The notes: generated from the letters alone by a model not told the origin. Numbered from the stretch's first letter, positions 10,281 through 24,400 are shown. The stretch is 64,000 bases of DNA from Thamnaconus septentrionalis (GCA_009823395.1 CM020511.1:12921501-12985500); one strand, 5' to 3'. Program-made: numbers and translations.

Positions 10281-13200
10281 TTATAAGAAGTCCTTGAGGT
10301 CCAGGTCAGCCAGAGGGTCCTTTGGCTTCTTGGGGCTCTGACTTGCAAGTCCTGGAGAGATCTGAGGAGCAGGAAATAAATAGAGCTTTACGTGTGGAAC
10401 AGATAAAAAGTGGCAGGCAAACCTACAGGTCCTTTCTTCTGATGAGACAAACTCTCTTAACATAGCACGGATGGTTTACCGGTGCTCCTGGTGCAGCGGC
10501 TCCAGGCGCAGCTCCAGCTACCCCAGCAAACGGGGGTCTCATCATGGGCTGTCCCATCATGGGCTGCCCCATCATGGGTTGCATCATGGGAGCTCCAGGC
10601 CCTCCTGCAGCAGGCTGCCAATTCAAGAACAGCAACATATAGATTTTTTAAAAACGTAAATCAGAACAACAACAGGCTGGTGAGGAAGGCATCTATTGCT
10701 GCGGTGACACCACAAATTTCCCCCTTCGGGTATCAATAAAGTTTATTCTATTTTATTCTACTAATGAATGAATGACTTTAATTACGGTTACAACAAAGCA
10801 GAAATAAAAAGGAAAGATTTAACATAATGATCAGGATATGTAACCAAAAAAAGGAGTAGGCTGAAGCCCAAGGCTATTTATTTCTAATAATAATAATAAT
10901 AATAATAGTAATAATAATAATAATAATAATCAGCACAGCATCTACAAACTCACCATGCTAAAGCCGGGTTGTGCAACCATTGGTGGCACCATGGCAGAAC
11001 CAGGGGCAGCTGCACCTGGTGCCCCAGGAGCTCCGGGGGCGCCACCAGCCTAACAGCAGGAAGTGGAGACAACGTCAGCAAAATCTGAAAAATCTTCCAA
11101 TCATCCAACTGAATCCATTGGTGACAGTCAAGACAGAGGCCCATGCTGAGTATGCAGCCTGTTGGCCTTTCCAGTCCAGTACTGCTGTCTGCTGACCATG
11201 CAGTTCTTACCATGGGGGCTCCTGGCGTGCCCCAGCTGGTGGGTGCTACCTGTGGCATCCAGTTGGCACCTCCAGTCAGCTTCTTCTCGCTCTGAGGGTC
11301 CCTGAAGGAAGTAAACAGCAGTTATTTCCACGTGTGTGAGGGAAAGTGCCCATTTACCAAAGTGTTTACGATCGACTTCTGCACAAGAGCACACAGCATG
11401 TCCTGTGTTCTGTTCTTCATTAATGCTTGATCAGGCTAATACATAGCCCTTTTGAAATCCCTGTGAATCATCAACATTTGCTTTGGCAACTGATAACCCC
11501 CCTGTAGATCCTCCTTAACTGTGGATCATTGGGCTACAAACCTCTTTGTTACAAGACAAACATCTTCAAACTCCTGTTGTCAGTGATCGTATCAACATCA
11601 AGTCCTTAACATTGATGGTGTACACTAATATATTTATATTACAAATATATTTATGTTGGTATTGACTGGCTAATTGAGTTTAACTACGTTTGTGTGAGTG
11701 CAAGCACATGTGAGCGGGGTGTGCATGTGTTGTTCAAGCACATAAACAGATTGGAAACACAGAACTTGATCACTTTCTGCAGAGTAACAAATTGCAAGGA
11801 AAAAAAACATATGCGTTCATTTTTGCAGAATGTACTCTTTGTACCTTTTGCATGATTACTCTTTGTAGTACTTACTTTTTCTTGACTCCAAGATCTGAAA
11901 ATGGGGCAAAGAATAAGCAAGTTCAGTTTAAGTATTTTTGTTGGTTTTTTTTTTTTTTTTTTTAAACAGGAATGACTGAATTGCCTTCAAGAATATCTGC
12001 AGCCTACCTCCAATCAGATTGGCCAGCGAGGAGTCGAGGTCGCCTCCGATGGTTTTGGTGGCGGGCGGGGTGGCGGGCGGAGCAGCTGCTACGCCCGTGG
12101 CCACAGGGGTCCCGCTGCTCCCCGCGGTGCTCCCTGCAGTGCTGCCCCCAGTGCTTTGTGGCGTTACAGCGGGCATCAGCAAGTCGCCTAATCCGCCAAA
12201 CACTTGGGTGGAGGGAGCGGAGGTGACAGAGGGCAGATGACGGTCAGTCCCTGATCTAGTGGTGACACACTCGGCAGGCCGATGTAACAGCAGGCTGCTC
12301 AGTGAGGGAACCATCCAGCTGCTGCAGCATCAGCTCGCTGCGCCTCACATGCACAATACAGAGGACGGCTGTGGATATATTTCAGCGCTCGGAGGGACGC
12401 TGGTAGAGTTGGGTACTTGCTCTTTAAACTCTGCTCTCAGTTCGAAGCAAAGCGGTTGTTTTTTTTTTGTTGTTTTTTTTGCAAACGGGACAAAAGATCA
12501 AACAGGTTTTCATTCCTTGAAACCACCACCGACACACCTGACTGTCAATTAAAACTTTATTTTTGAAAGGAAAAATCTGTACTAATCAGACTTGATCTTT
12601 AGCAACTGCTTTTATGTGGATTTCGTACATAGTACACAGTAGTGAGCTGCAGATGGACTTTTGCTGACGGTGAAATAATAAGTTATTAATTTAATTATTT
12701 AAAATCATAAAGAAAATTCTTAGAATGCTAGTTCACAAGAATGCTGATATTTTAAGACGTACATATCATTTCATCATCAAATTTCAGTTGCAATCACCCT
12801 GAGTTTTTTGCAAAAACATCAAAATGTTTGAATCTTTTGATTAGAATTGATTAGTGAATCCTGATTCGATAATAATGTGGGAACCTTGTGTTTTATCCTC
12901 CATGCTGTAATTGAAAACAATGTGCTGAGAACAACGATTTATCATTATTAATTTAGCTGAATTACTAATTCTAATCAAAATATTTACTCTGGCGCTCTAT
13001 TATTTTGTCCTCAATGAAATCAGAGGCAATCAGTCCTGAGAGCGGGGAAAAAAAAATACATGTCTACAAATTCAAATGAATGTTTTTGGTTTCGAATGGA
13101 AATGTTTAGGAGTTAAACAGGCTGGGGAGCAGAATGTTGGTTTTCTAAATCCAATTAAGATCATTTTGTGCTGTATAAGCAAACTTAAAGCTAACGTTTG

Positions 13201-16200
13201 GGTTTCTAATCAAAGACTGGAAGTGCAATGTAAAGCTAGTTAATGGACCAATTGGAGGGTGTGGGGTCGGAGAATTTTTAAGTGCTCCAGTAATGTTCCA
13301 GTGTGGAAATGAAAACCTGAAGACTCCACCACAGGCTCCAGCCTTGATGGTTGAAATGAGTCAGTGCTATAAAACATTGAGGGCTAAAAAGACTGTGCTG
13401 TACAAACAACAATAAAGTAACTCTTGTCTCATGCAGGAGACAATCATCGGGGGTCCAACATGTCCCAGCATGCAAAAAACGGAGGGGGGGGGATACCCCT
13501 CCAGAGTGCGCATGCTGCAATGCACCGCGAGGTAGAACTCACCGAGCGCAGATTAGAAGCAAGCAGTAAACCCAGCAGAGTGGAGGAGGTGTGAAGAAAG
13601 AAAGCAAGAGAGACAGAAAAGTTGCAGATTGAGGAGAAGCAGCGGGTGAATAGAAGCACTTGTGCAGGATAGAGAAGAAAAGAGAGAAGAGACTGACAAA
13701 GAGGAGAGAGTGGCGGCAGTGCTGAGACAGTGGGCAGAAGTTAGAACAGTGGCAGAAGCTCATATCAGTGAATCCATCATGCAGTCTTCAAGCCCCTTGC
13801 TGCACGAGATGCCAAAGTTCTAGTGGAAGAAGCTCAATCCGAGCTGCTCAGTGCGCAACAATCAGTGAGGCCAATATCTCAGGCCTTCAGCATGACGATA
13901 AAAAATACTTCCAGAATTAAAACAAACGAGCAAACCAACGAAGCGCAGCGCGATCCACTCACTTGATGCATCAAAGCCACCAGAGGGCGCAGGTGTGCCG
14001 CTTGCAGGCTCTGCTGCTGCTGCTGCTGCTAAGGCAGGCAGAGGCGCTGTGGGAGACGGGAGAGTTCCCAGAGTGTCGAAGCCCGTCTCCAGGAGGTCGT
14101 TCTGCGCCGGGGCAGGGGTCAGAGACGGGGCAGCGGTGGGAGCCAGAGTCAGGGACATCAGTCCTGAGGAGGGGCGACACACTTTACTGTCACTCTGACC
14201 TTTGTAGTGCATTTCAGCAGGTGTGTTAGCATGTAGGGAAACACACATTGAACATAACAACTGTAAGAAAGAGAAGGTTTGCTGCATTACAGGGCTAACA
14301 GTGACGTCAACAATGTTGCTAATAAAGTTCACTAAAGCTAATAAAGCTAATAAAGTTCAAGTCATTTTCTTTACAGACACAGTCACCCAGAGAGCGCGGA
14401 AATCCGCAATGTGTGCACAAGCTCCACCCACTCTCAAAACAGGCTACTGTGAGCAACTGACTGAGTGACTCGTTCATTCGCAGCTCCACCTCAGCAGTGA
14501 GGTAAAAATTGTATCCCACTTGAAAGGAGACACCAGAGCTGCTGCTTTTCCCATAGGCAGATTACAGCGATATATTATTCTTTGCATTAGGCAGCCAGCG
14601 GTAGCAGGGACGAGTCAGTAAGCGAGACAACAGAGACGAGGAATCGGCAGTCAGTAAGATGACTCTATTAACTCAGCAGATTTGTTCAAGACGTGCAGAT
14701 TGCCGGAATGAGTGAAGCAAGACGACTGCACTGAATTCTTCCTAACAACAAGTGAACAATGAACTACAAGACAAACAACACAGCCAGAAATAAAATGAGA
14801 ATGAGCTTAGAAGGGCGTTTTATCATCCTGGATGTTATCGAATAAGTCAAGAGCAATTCTGGAACGGACGCCTGCCAAGTCGATTCCACTAATAACTGGG
14901 AAAATGCATCATCACCGCTGCTGCAAAATTTTCAATAAGCATAAAACACTCGTGGCATTTCCCTGCCAGCACTGCACCTTTTGAACAGACCAGCTAAACC
15001 TCACCGGATTAAAAAGTCCAAAGTGATTGAAGAGTCTCACCTCCCAGCAGGTCGCCTGCGGGGCCTCCAGGAGCTGAGCTCTCCGTCTCCTCCACAGAAC
15101 CACCGAAGGAGTCTGTGGGAGCGAGCGTACATCCGCAACGCAGCATGGAGGGTAGAAAGGGGGAGAGGTCAGGGCCGGACCGCTCACTGGGACACAGTGG
15201 ACGAGTGGGAGACAACATTATCGCTACATGTTGACTTGGTGGGAAGTTAGAAAACAAAGTAATCCAGGAGGTTCATTAAATCAGGGAAAAGTCTGATAGA
15301 CGATTTTCCTTCACGTGAAGGTCAGTTAGGATGAATATTAGTCTCAATACGTGTGCAATACGATTTGCCCGTCTCTATGTGGCTGTAATTGACTGTAGTG
15401 ACAGTGAAGACAGCTGACACCCGAGCAAGACTGTTAATGAAAGCCCGACGTGAGCCACTTTCACTTTCTAAATTTGTTCATTAGCGAGGTAACAAGTCGA
15501 GCTGGGCTCCAAGCGCAGCTGAGGCTGATGGGGAAAGTGTCCGTGTCTTTTACAAGAAATCGGGTTAGGTTGGCTTGATAACATCATGTCACACAGCTGC
15601 GTCAGCGTGCACTGAGCAAGGTGGACATGGCAAACCGTCCCTTGCGCTTATTGACACTTCAATTATGTCAAGTGAATTAGAGATTTGCTCCACTAAGAAG
15701 GCGAAAAAACACTAGCGTTAATTAAATACAATCCCTTTAGGAAGATCATAGTGGCCCAGCAGCCATAGCGCACTACACCATATTAATGGAAAATGTCAAC
15801 ATTTGCATCCGCATTTAATCAAGGTCAATCCTTACAACATTGTAACCACATCCAGAATGTAGGTTTCGTCTTTCAGTCGATTTAAAATACGTTTTGATCC
15901 CATATTTCAAACTGCCTCCCCAATTATCAGTTGATTTATTTATGATTTTTACAACTAGATTTGTAATTTATCTAGTAGTAAAAATCATCTACTATATACA
16001 TATCTACTATGAATTTTTATTACATACACGTCTATTTGTTTATGCATTTGTATGTGACATACATTGTGCATTCTGCTGTCGATAAGGACGTCTTCTCAGT
16101 GAACCTTAATAAACAATGTTTAACAAAAAAAAAAAAATCACATCTTGCTTCAACACACATGCAACTTCCTTTTAAATGGACTGAAAAACAAAAGGACAGG

Positions 16201-19200
16201 ACTGACAGAGTGGTTGACACTATCATGCAGTTAGCGTTTTCTAAGGTAATCTACCCAGCAGGTCAATGACAGGGGCCGGCTCTGCTGCTTTGGGTGGAGA
16301 GGAGGCCTCCGGGGCGTCGGCTGCAGCAGCAGCAACATCAGCAGCAGCAGCAGGAGCAGCAGCAGCAGCAGCAGCATCAGCAGCAGGAGCAGGTGGTGTG
16401 ACAGGAGCTGAAGCTGCATATGATTCTGAGAAGAGTCACATCACAAACAAAAAGAGAAGCAAGAACACTTTACTTTCGAATCCAGACGACTGCATTTGGC
16501 GTTCAGGTGTTCCGAGGTGCATTCCTCATGCACCGTAACCGCTGCTGCTCATCAAGACATGCATTCACCCCTCCACTGTGAATTAGAATCCACGTCCTTG
16601 CTGCGTGCACCTTTTGGAAGTATAGGATTGCTGTGCATGTGCATGTGAATGTGTTCAGGAGCTCCATGCAAATAAACAGGAGTAAAATAAATGTAAAAAA
16701 AAAAATTCTGGGCATCCAGGCTGCCTGCAGGTTTGGTGGGAAAACAAAACAAAAAAACAAAAACAGGAAGGCAGTAGGGAGCAGCGAAGCTGTCAAGGTA
16801 AAGCAGCTTAACTCACCGGTCACAATGTCTCCAGCCGGAGCCGGCTCAGGCAAGGGAGATGGCCCACGAGAAACAGCAGGGAGGTCTAATTAACCAACGC
16901 AAGCAAGAGGCAGAGTACGAGAAAGAAAGAGGAAAAGCACGGAGGCCGGGGGAGCAAAGAAAAGTATTAGCGTGGGAGGTAGAAACGCTCAGCGGAGATA
17001 GAGAGCAGCCACGATGAACGTCCGAGATCTGACAAGTGGGTAACATGCACAGTTCTCATAGCACGATGGGGGACAAACCAAGACGAGTGGATTCGGATGA
17101 GGGCGGGGGAAGGTTCAAAACAGACAGATAAGTGAGAGGCATTACAAAACCAGAGGAGATGAGGGAGTTCCAGACACAGAGAAATGGATTTCAACTCCTG
17201 TACCTGAACCAAAAAGGTCTACGCTAGGAGTGGTAGCGGCTTTGGATTCTGTGGTAGGGCTTTGCTCAGGCATAGAATCAAACATATCTAAGAACAAGGA
17301 CACACAATTATATGTACATTCAGATTTCAAGTCCAGTGCATTCGGAATGATGAGTTAAGTCGAGAGATGTGGGAGAGCAGAGAGAGCAGACATATTGTTT
17401 ATTGTACAGGTGCGCAGCCGAGCTGCGCATCTGTTCAGTGCAGTGCAAAATGAAACGGTGCAGGAGATAAAAGGGCGCAATGCTAAATGTCAGCCTGAGG
17501 ACGTTTGAAATTGAGGGATTTTAAAAGGGGAAAAAAATGAAATTTCAGGACATTTAAACTTCAACATCTTTAAAATTGTTTTTACTTTGATTTTTGGTTT
17601 CATTTCAAGCATAGCCGAACATCTGCTACCAGTTGAAAATGGTCAGAATCTAAATTGTAATCTGGCCTTAAAAGACAGTGGAAAAATGTCCTGAAAATAT
17701 AACTACTTGATAAGATTTGATTATTTGTTTGAGGTTAGGTTGGTATTTTATACCAAGACAGTAGCAGCTCATGGAGCTTGAAATTGGACATATTCTATTT
17801 GTTCTATCTAAGGGGTCATATTCTTCATGTGGTGTCTCTAAAAAAAAGTTAATTCTACAAATTTGCATGTTGTTTGGACAGTAGAATAAAGCCAGAGGTC
17901 TGAAAGTGGACTGACATTTTGCAAAACTTCCTTTTAGCTTTAGCGCATAAGCTAAAATAGCATTCAGAGCTGTCGCTATCTACAATATATTGATATTACA
18001 GGCAGGAGAAGAAAGCTACTTCTTCTCTACAGGGGTTAGCTGGGCTTCATGTTAGTAACAGGTTAATAATCAAAACACATTTAACCACCTCTGTTAATGC
18101 ACAGACAAAACTTCAAAAATATGAGATTAAAATTAAGATTAGGATGCAGAAGTTTCTCATCGTCGTCAAATGTGCGTTTAATTCCACAGAGGTGGTCAAG
18201 ATGCTTGATTAAAGTCATCAAATGAACCGTCTAGGAGGGAGAGGCACCATGGAAAACTGATTAAAAAAAAATCTAAAATGTAGGGACTGGGCGGTTGCCA
18301 CTACTGTCACTACCGTCCACATCGTCATCGTCTAGCAAGTGAAGCATGGCCACTATCGCTGATCAATCCTCTATCATCATAATGCAGGGCATCATCGCAC
18401 AGTGAGAGGCATCAATGAGAGCGAGAGGACTTTACCACCAAAGATATCGAGAGTCGGAGCGGCTGCGGACTCTGTGGTGGTGGTGGTGGTGGTGGTGGCG
18501 GCGGCGGTGGAGTCAGCGGTGGTTGTGGCAGTAGCGGTGATCGCGGTGTCGGTGTCGGTGGGGGGAGGGGCGGGGGCGACGATGGTCGGCGCCTCGGCAG
18601 AGGCGTGGGGGTGACGGAGCTGGCGTCGCTGGGCATCATGGCAAACAGGTCCATCTCGGGAGCCATGGCGGCGCTCCCCTCCGTGGTGGCGAAGGGGTCT
18701 TCAGGGGCAGGAGCGGGCCGGTCGGGGGGTTAGGAGGTTACAAATGGTTTGAATGGGAGGGGGTATGATGGGGGTTAGGATGGGGGGGTAGAAAGGGAGG
18801 AGTAGGGGGGGGGGGAGTTGAGGGATCGTTAAAGCAAAGTCTCAAATCGATCATTTGAGAATCAGAAATCTGAAGTAAGCGGGTGGTTTGCTTCAAAAGG
18901 AAGCGAGCCAAGCACGCAGAACACAAGTTCTACTACAAAAAGGGTAAAAGGAATATTCATCTACATGCACTGACTATGTTCTGGATACAGAATAGGAGAA
19001 AAAAATATATATCACTGCACAAATTGAATATTTGCAAGTCAGTGCGTAAAATGAAATTATATATCGATGGAGAACCAAAGGAGTCGTTTAAAGGTCCAGT
19101 GCGTAAAGCTTTAAAGGAAGCTCGGAATTTAAGGAGGCCTGTCGGACAGTGAGTGTATTTAGGGCACTGTCAGACAGGCTTCCTTGAAAAATGGTGGGGC

Positions 19201-21445
19201 AAGATTGCAGCCAACTAGGAGCAAGACCTTTGCTCTGTGTATATTCTTATATAGATTAGAGCTGTTCAATGGCCAGGAAAACCAAATGACTTTTATTGTA
19301 CTGCAAGTATACATTTTTATTAATGTATTTATGGACAGTATGTTTAGCTTTTACCAATATAAAAAAAAATCACAAATCAAGCCAAATTTCACACACTGGG
19401 CCATTAAGGGAGGCAGTTCTGTTAGTAAATGCTAAGAAGAACTGTTTGTTATCAAGGCTCGTACAGTACACAGCATAAGAAACAAAGCAATGTGTAAAAT
19501 TCAGATCAAATGGAGTTGGTTCAAAAATTGAAAAAAATAAGAGTATGATTACAACAGTGATTATCAGGATTAGGTAATAATCACTCAACATACTCTCTCG
19601 TGTGTCCTTGGACCTGTTATATCGACTGGGTGAGGAAGAACAGATCAGATGAAGGGTTGGTGGGTTCATGACCGGGGCATTAGATCAGGATTTGGGCTGA
19701 GACAGCGCAGCCCCGCGGGGCACATTTGTTCGACTGTCTAGCTCTTGGACGCAGCAGCGGCAGCAGCAGCAGCAGCAGCAGCTTTGATGTGCAGCAGTTA
19801 GCACACATAAACACACACACACACACACACGCACACTCGCACTCGCACTTTTGCTGTTTCATCACCCACCAGATCCAGCGAAGGCGTCGGCAGCGGGGCC
19901 CACGGCCGCGGCGGCAGGACCGTCTCCTGGGGAGGGTGCAAACGCATCTAGGGGTATTGTAGACGCAAAGAACAGGCGCGACAGGTACACAAAGCGAGAG
20001 TCACCCGGGTGCGGGTGGGGAGATGGGGGGCGGGGGTTTGGAGGGAGGTGTGGAGGTGGGGGGGGGCCACACCGACGACAGACACACGGATGTAAAACGA
20101 AGATGAGCGATGGACAGATGGAGAATGGACAGGGGAAGAAAAATGAAAGGTCAGCAATTAGAGGAGGGGGTTGGAAAAAAAAAAAGAATCAGAGAATACA
20201 AGGAGTATGCAGCCCGGGCGAGGATCAGATTTGTGGTTTGTCAGTTTAGTTTGTGGCTTTTGAAGGGCTGCATAATGCTGCATTCAGTGAGCGCACTGCC
20301 TGAGCAGGCGCCAGGAGGGATGAGGCAGGTCGTCGCCAGCTGAACGCTGCTCGGCGGCGGCAGGGACTGGATTAAAACATCTATTTGAATCACTGTGTGG
20401 TCATTAGTGGGGTAACCGTGTGGTGTTAATAGCAGCGGGACATCGGTAAGCGCATCAGCGACAAATTGACGACGTTACGCTGCGTTTACTGAGGTGCACA
20501 AGGTGAGGACGAAACACTCGGCGTATTAGTGTTTTTCTTCCTCTTGTGCAGATTTGGGAGGCTTGGAGGGGAAGTGGGATGCGGAGGAAATCAGTTCTTC
20601 GCCATAAAAGCCACATTTTGCACTGCGCTCAATGCCAAACTGCGAGAGCGTGCGTTGACATTGGGCGAGCGCGTCTGAGCGCACGGTCACCACGAAGCGG
20701 GAAGCGTGAACATCAGGAGAAACACCGACAACTAGGGGTGGGGAGGGGCATCGCATTTGAGTCACAGCGCCACTCGTCCGATCTGAAAATGCAGAGTGAA
20801 TATTCGCAGTGTGGGGAAAAACCCCGCGGCCTCATCTGTCACCCGGCTAAATAATAATTGTTTGTCCAACAGCCGGCCGAGTGTTCAAGAGGCCGCTGGG
20901 TAATTAGTCTTTTTGAAAAATCAAACACGTGGCGGTGCGATTCAAATGGTAATGCAGGAGAGGCGTAAAACCAGCTGTCGGCTCAACTGAGGAGTGCACG
21001 TGTGCGTTATAAGCACTTTTTTTTTTTACTTCAAAGTAAAAATGCTTTGTAATCGTAGTTTTTCTTTTTTTTATATTTTAAAAACCATACATCTCACAAA
21101 CCTGTGATCTGAGGAATTGTTTCCCGGCTCGTATTATAGTTTTATCTACGCTACTTACGAAATTTTGGGGGATACTGGGTTTTTGGGTGAAATTTGTTGG
21201 AGCTAAATGTTAGAGATTCAAGCTACAGTGACGTTATATTATGGAAATTTCCAGCAATTTATTGAAGTAAAGGTTAGGACTCCTGTCACATTCTATTTTT
21301 CTATTTTTCTATTTTACAATATTTTTGAAAATGCTTGAAAATGCTCGATTTTGTGACTTGGTTTATTATTTTGGCATCCGTCCACCCTGAAGATATATTA
21401 GCTCCATTGAAAGATTATTTAATTTATATTCTTTCCGGACATATA

Positions 21446-21481
<36 letters not shown>

Positions 21482-24400
21482 CATATGGATATATATATAT
21501 ACACACACATATACATATATATATATATGTAAACATTTATTAATATATTTTTACACTTGCAAACAAACCTTTTGCTTCACGCAAAAAAAACTAGTTTTTG
21601 TGCCTAAACTTGGCATAACAAAAGCTAACAGTTCCATTCATGCAGTTAATCAGAAACTTGTGTTTGTGTTAATCACTTTCAGTCCTGAAAAAGTGAACAG
21701 CTGGATGTGTGAATTCAAAAGAGGTCAGAATAACTGTACTTCTGAACCCAAAGGCCCAATATCCCTCACTTTCTCTGAGTGAATATTTGAAAGGCTGGGC
21801 TTTAGCAAACTAACTAAATTGGAATTCATTATCACAAGCTTCATCCTGCAGGACTCCTAGCTAGGCACAGTGAAGCTGAGACGCGCTGCCACGCGCGCTC
21901 GTCTACGATTCCCAAAGCGGACTGACCTCCGAAAAGGTCGAGGTCCGTTGCGGCGGCGGCAGGAGCCACGACGGGCAGTGAGGTGGGCGGAGCTGATGGA
22001 GCGGCTGCACGTGCAGGAGCCGCAGGGGGCGCAGCGGCTGCGGCATCGGTGGGCTTTCCCTGGGCGGAGGCTTCATCAGCAGCAGCCGGAGTTGCTGCGT
22101 GATGGACCCCAAAATCCAAAAGCCGCGACAGTCACAACCACCAGAAAGTGGGAAAGAGGAGAGGAGGGGAAAAAAAAAAAACAGCAGGTGGTTGTGCAAC
22201 GCTGCAAAAATGAGCTCGTCAAAACGAGAAGCGACAGGCACAGGTACGAAAAACTGAGTGAAATAAAAGGGTTACATGTTGCAAACAAAGAGGCAGATTC
22301 AGGTTGTGTGGCGACAGTATAGAGTACTCACCCCCACCCAAGAGATCTGCAATAGAGCAACAACAGCAAGTGAGACAGCGGAATGGCAGTGTGAAGAGAA
22401 CAACCAGCGACAAAAAAGACAGAGGAATGATGAACGGCTGTCGCATGGTTACAACTACAGCAGATTTGCTGAGGACACCACTCGGCTTAAAGCACTTTTT
22501 AGTCCACGTCCTGCCGCAGGGAGTCGTTCCCACGCGCGATTCGACTCATTTACTCCCCTGTTGTTATCATTGCCAAGCCATCTCCCAAAGTGGATGGCAG
22601 GTTTTCTTTCTGCCTCCCCCGACTGAGCAGCGATCCGTTCCACTTGTTTTAGAGTGGCAGTAAAGATCGCTCTGCAGGGACGCAGCATCGCCGCTATGAA
22701 CGGGGCGGTGACGCACCATAAAAGGCCTTGGAGTTAATGGGTTGAAATACGGCGAGCAGCAGCGTGCCGATCACAATCTTTTCACTGGATGCAAAGCACA
22801 GTTTGCGTCGCAGCGCTTGTTAAAAACATCAATTGTTATTTGGTCGGGAGTCATCTGGGCAGGAGGTTCACAACCAACACGACCTTGTTAGTCTCCCTGT
22901 GCGTGACAGTGTTGGTCACTTTATCAATGTTCAGCTGCTTTGACGGACAATGTGGTTCTATATTTATCGAATGGAACAGATTTCAGATTAAAGACCACAT
23001 TGATTTTGGATAAATTAGGCAAATGTCAGGCTTGCAGATTCACTTCCTGTTTGCTTTGGTGGTTGCAATGTGAGTTTCAAAGACCTCTATCTTGACAACA
23101 TGAGAAGAGTGGAATATAGTAGGAGTGGCAGTAGTAGTAGTCGTAAAGATTTTTTTTTATTTGACAGTCATTAATCAGATGTTAAAACCATAATTATACA
23201 ATTGTTGTGTCTAAAATGATAAAGGTTAATAAACATCTCTTTCAAAAAAGGTTTAAACTATTTTTTGATGGGTCAGGTCGGTCAATATTTAATATAAAGT
23301 TCAGGTCGTTCACCTCCCCAGCCTGTAGTGGAAGAAGTAGCCGCTGCTCCCTTTGCTGATGAAGAGGATATGGGATCCAGATCCAACAAGAAACCATCAA
23401 GAGCACTAAAACAAAGAAACAAAACCAAAAAGTGAAGTCAGGGTTGCTGACTGAAGCCCTCGTCTCAAACACAGAGCTTCCAAGCTGACGCATTGCAAAC
23501 ATTTCAGTATTCCAGAGTGACTCTCACTTGCTGGCAGCACTGGCTGCAGAGGGGGCCGGTGCGGTAGGCGTGATAGATGGCGGTGGGGGTTTGGCAGGTG
23601 GGCCGGGTCGTGCCGGGGGCCCGCCGTGGCCAGCAGGGGGTGCGGGCTTGGGAGGTGGCGCAGAGGCAGCAGCAGCAGCAGCAGCAGCTGGTGTGCTGTT
23701 GTTGGCTGTCGCATCCGGCTGCAGAGGAAGTGAACAAGGTCAGCAGCGGGGTTGAGCGGCCTGACGTGGCTTCACAGCTTCATCAGGACCCCGTGTGAGG
23801 CATTTTTCATTCCCAGCCATGGTGAACCTCCCACTGCCTCATCACTCAGTCAACACGTAACGGATGGATATTTTATATTGATATTTTTCTGAGAATCAAT
23901 AAAAACCAGCAGGATAAAAAAATCTGGCATCGTGAACAGAATCATGTTTAACTGTCTGCACGGACTGGATTTCATTGGTTTTTCATTTGCCAGAGGATGT
24001 GTAAAGCATGTTAATTGTGTAATATGCTAAAGGTACAGCTTGCAACATCATTTCAAGCACTAGATGCCGCTAGCTTTGCAACCCATGCACGCAACTACCT
24101 GCAGGTCCTCAGCTAGTGTTTACTACAGATTTGTCATCACGAGACGAAGCGTGTGTATAAAACTCTCTGACATTTTGAACAACTATCCTGCGTACACAAG
24201 GACTATTATTACCGCCAACACTGTATAATCACGAGGAAACACAGCTTACCTTGGTGGGTGACCTGCGGAAAGAAAGATAGCACAAACTGGTTACAGAGGT
24301 AATGGCGCACATGCTGCTGCATAATGGATCTTATTAAAATCAGAGGCCGGTTTAAGCATCACTTTGCCCTTTTCAGGCAGGCAGGCAGGCAAGTGCATTT

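Larger units (their letters stand above)
12008..22346 (-). other. snap91: snap91 exons 13-22: phase-1 modular clathrin/AP-2 binding array
   Basis: Ten consecutive exons each begin and end in phase 1 (lengths 15, 168, 78, 263 [264 expected], 84, 69, 159, 72, 201, 195). Most splice junctions rebuild a split codon, often Asp (G|AY). They follow motifs such as DLDLFG (exon 14), LDIFG (16), VDLFGS (17), VIDLLG (19) and GDLLG (20), and are followed by DAFA, DPFA, DMFD or DSFGG. Exon 21 carries NDLLETGF and exon 22 [14 protein letters not shown]-type and DPF motifs are established clathrin terminal-domain and AP-2 appendage ligands. The intervening sequence is Ala/Pro/Ser/Thr-rich and predicted to be disordered. 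Confidence 0.88.

Noticed and set aside
19740..19800. CAG-rich stretch after snap91 exon 15 that could be an extra polyalanine exon
   Set aside because: Read in the required phase 1 it soon reaches a TAG stop, and exons 15 and 16 already join in phase without it.
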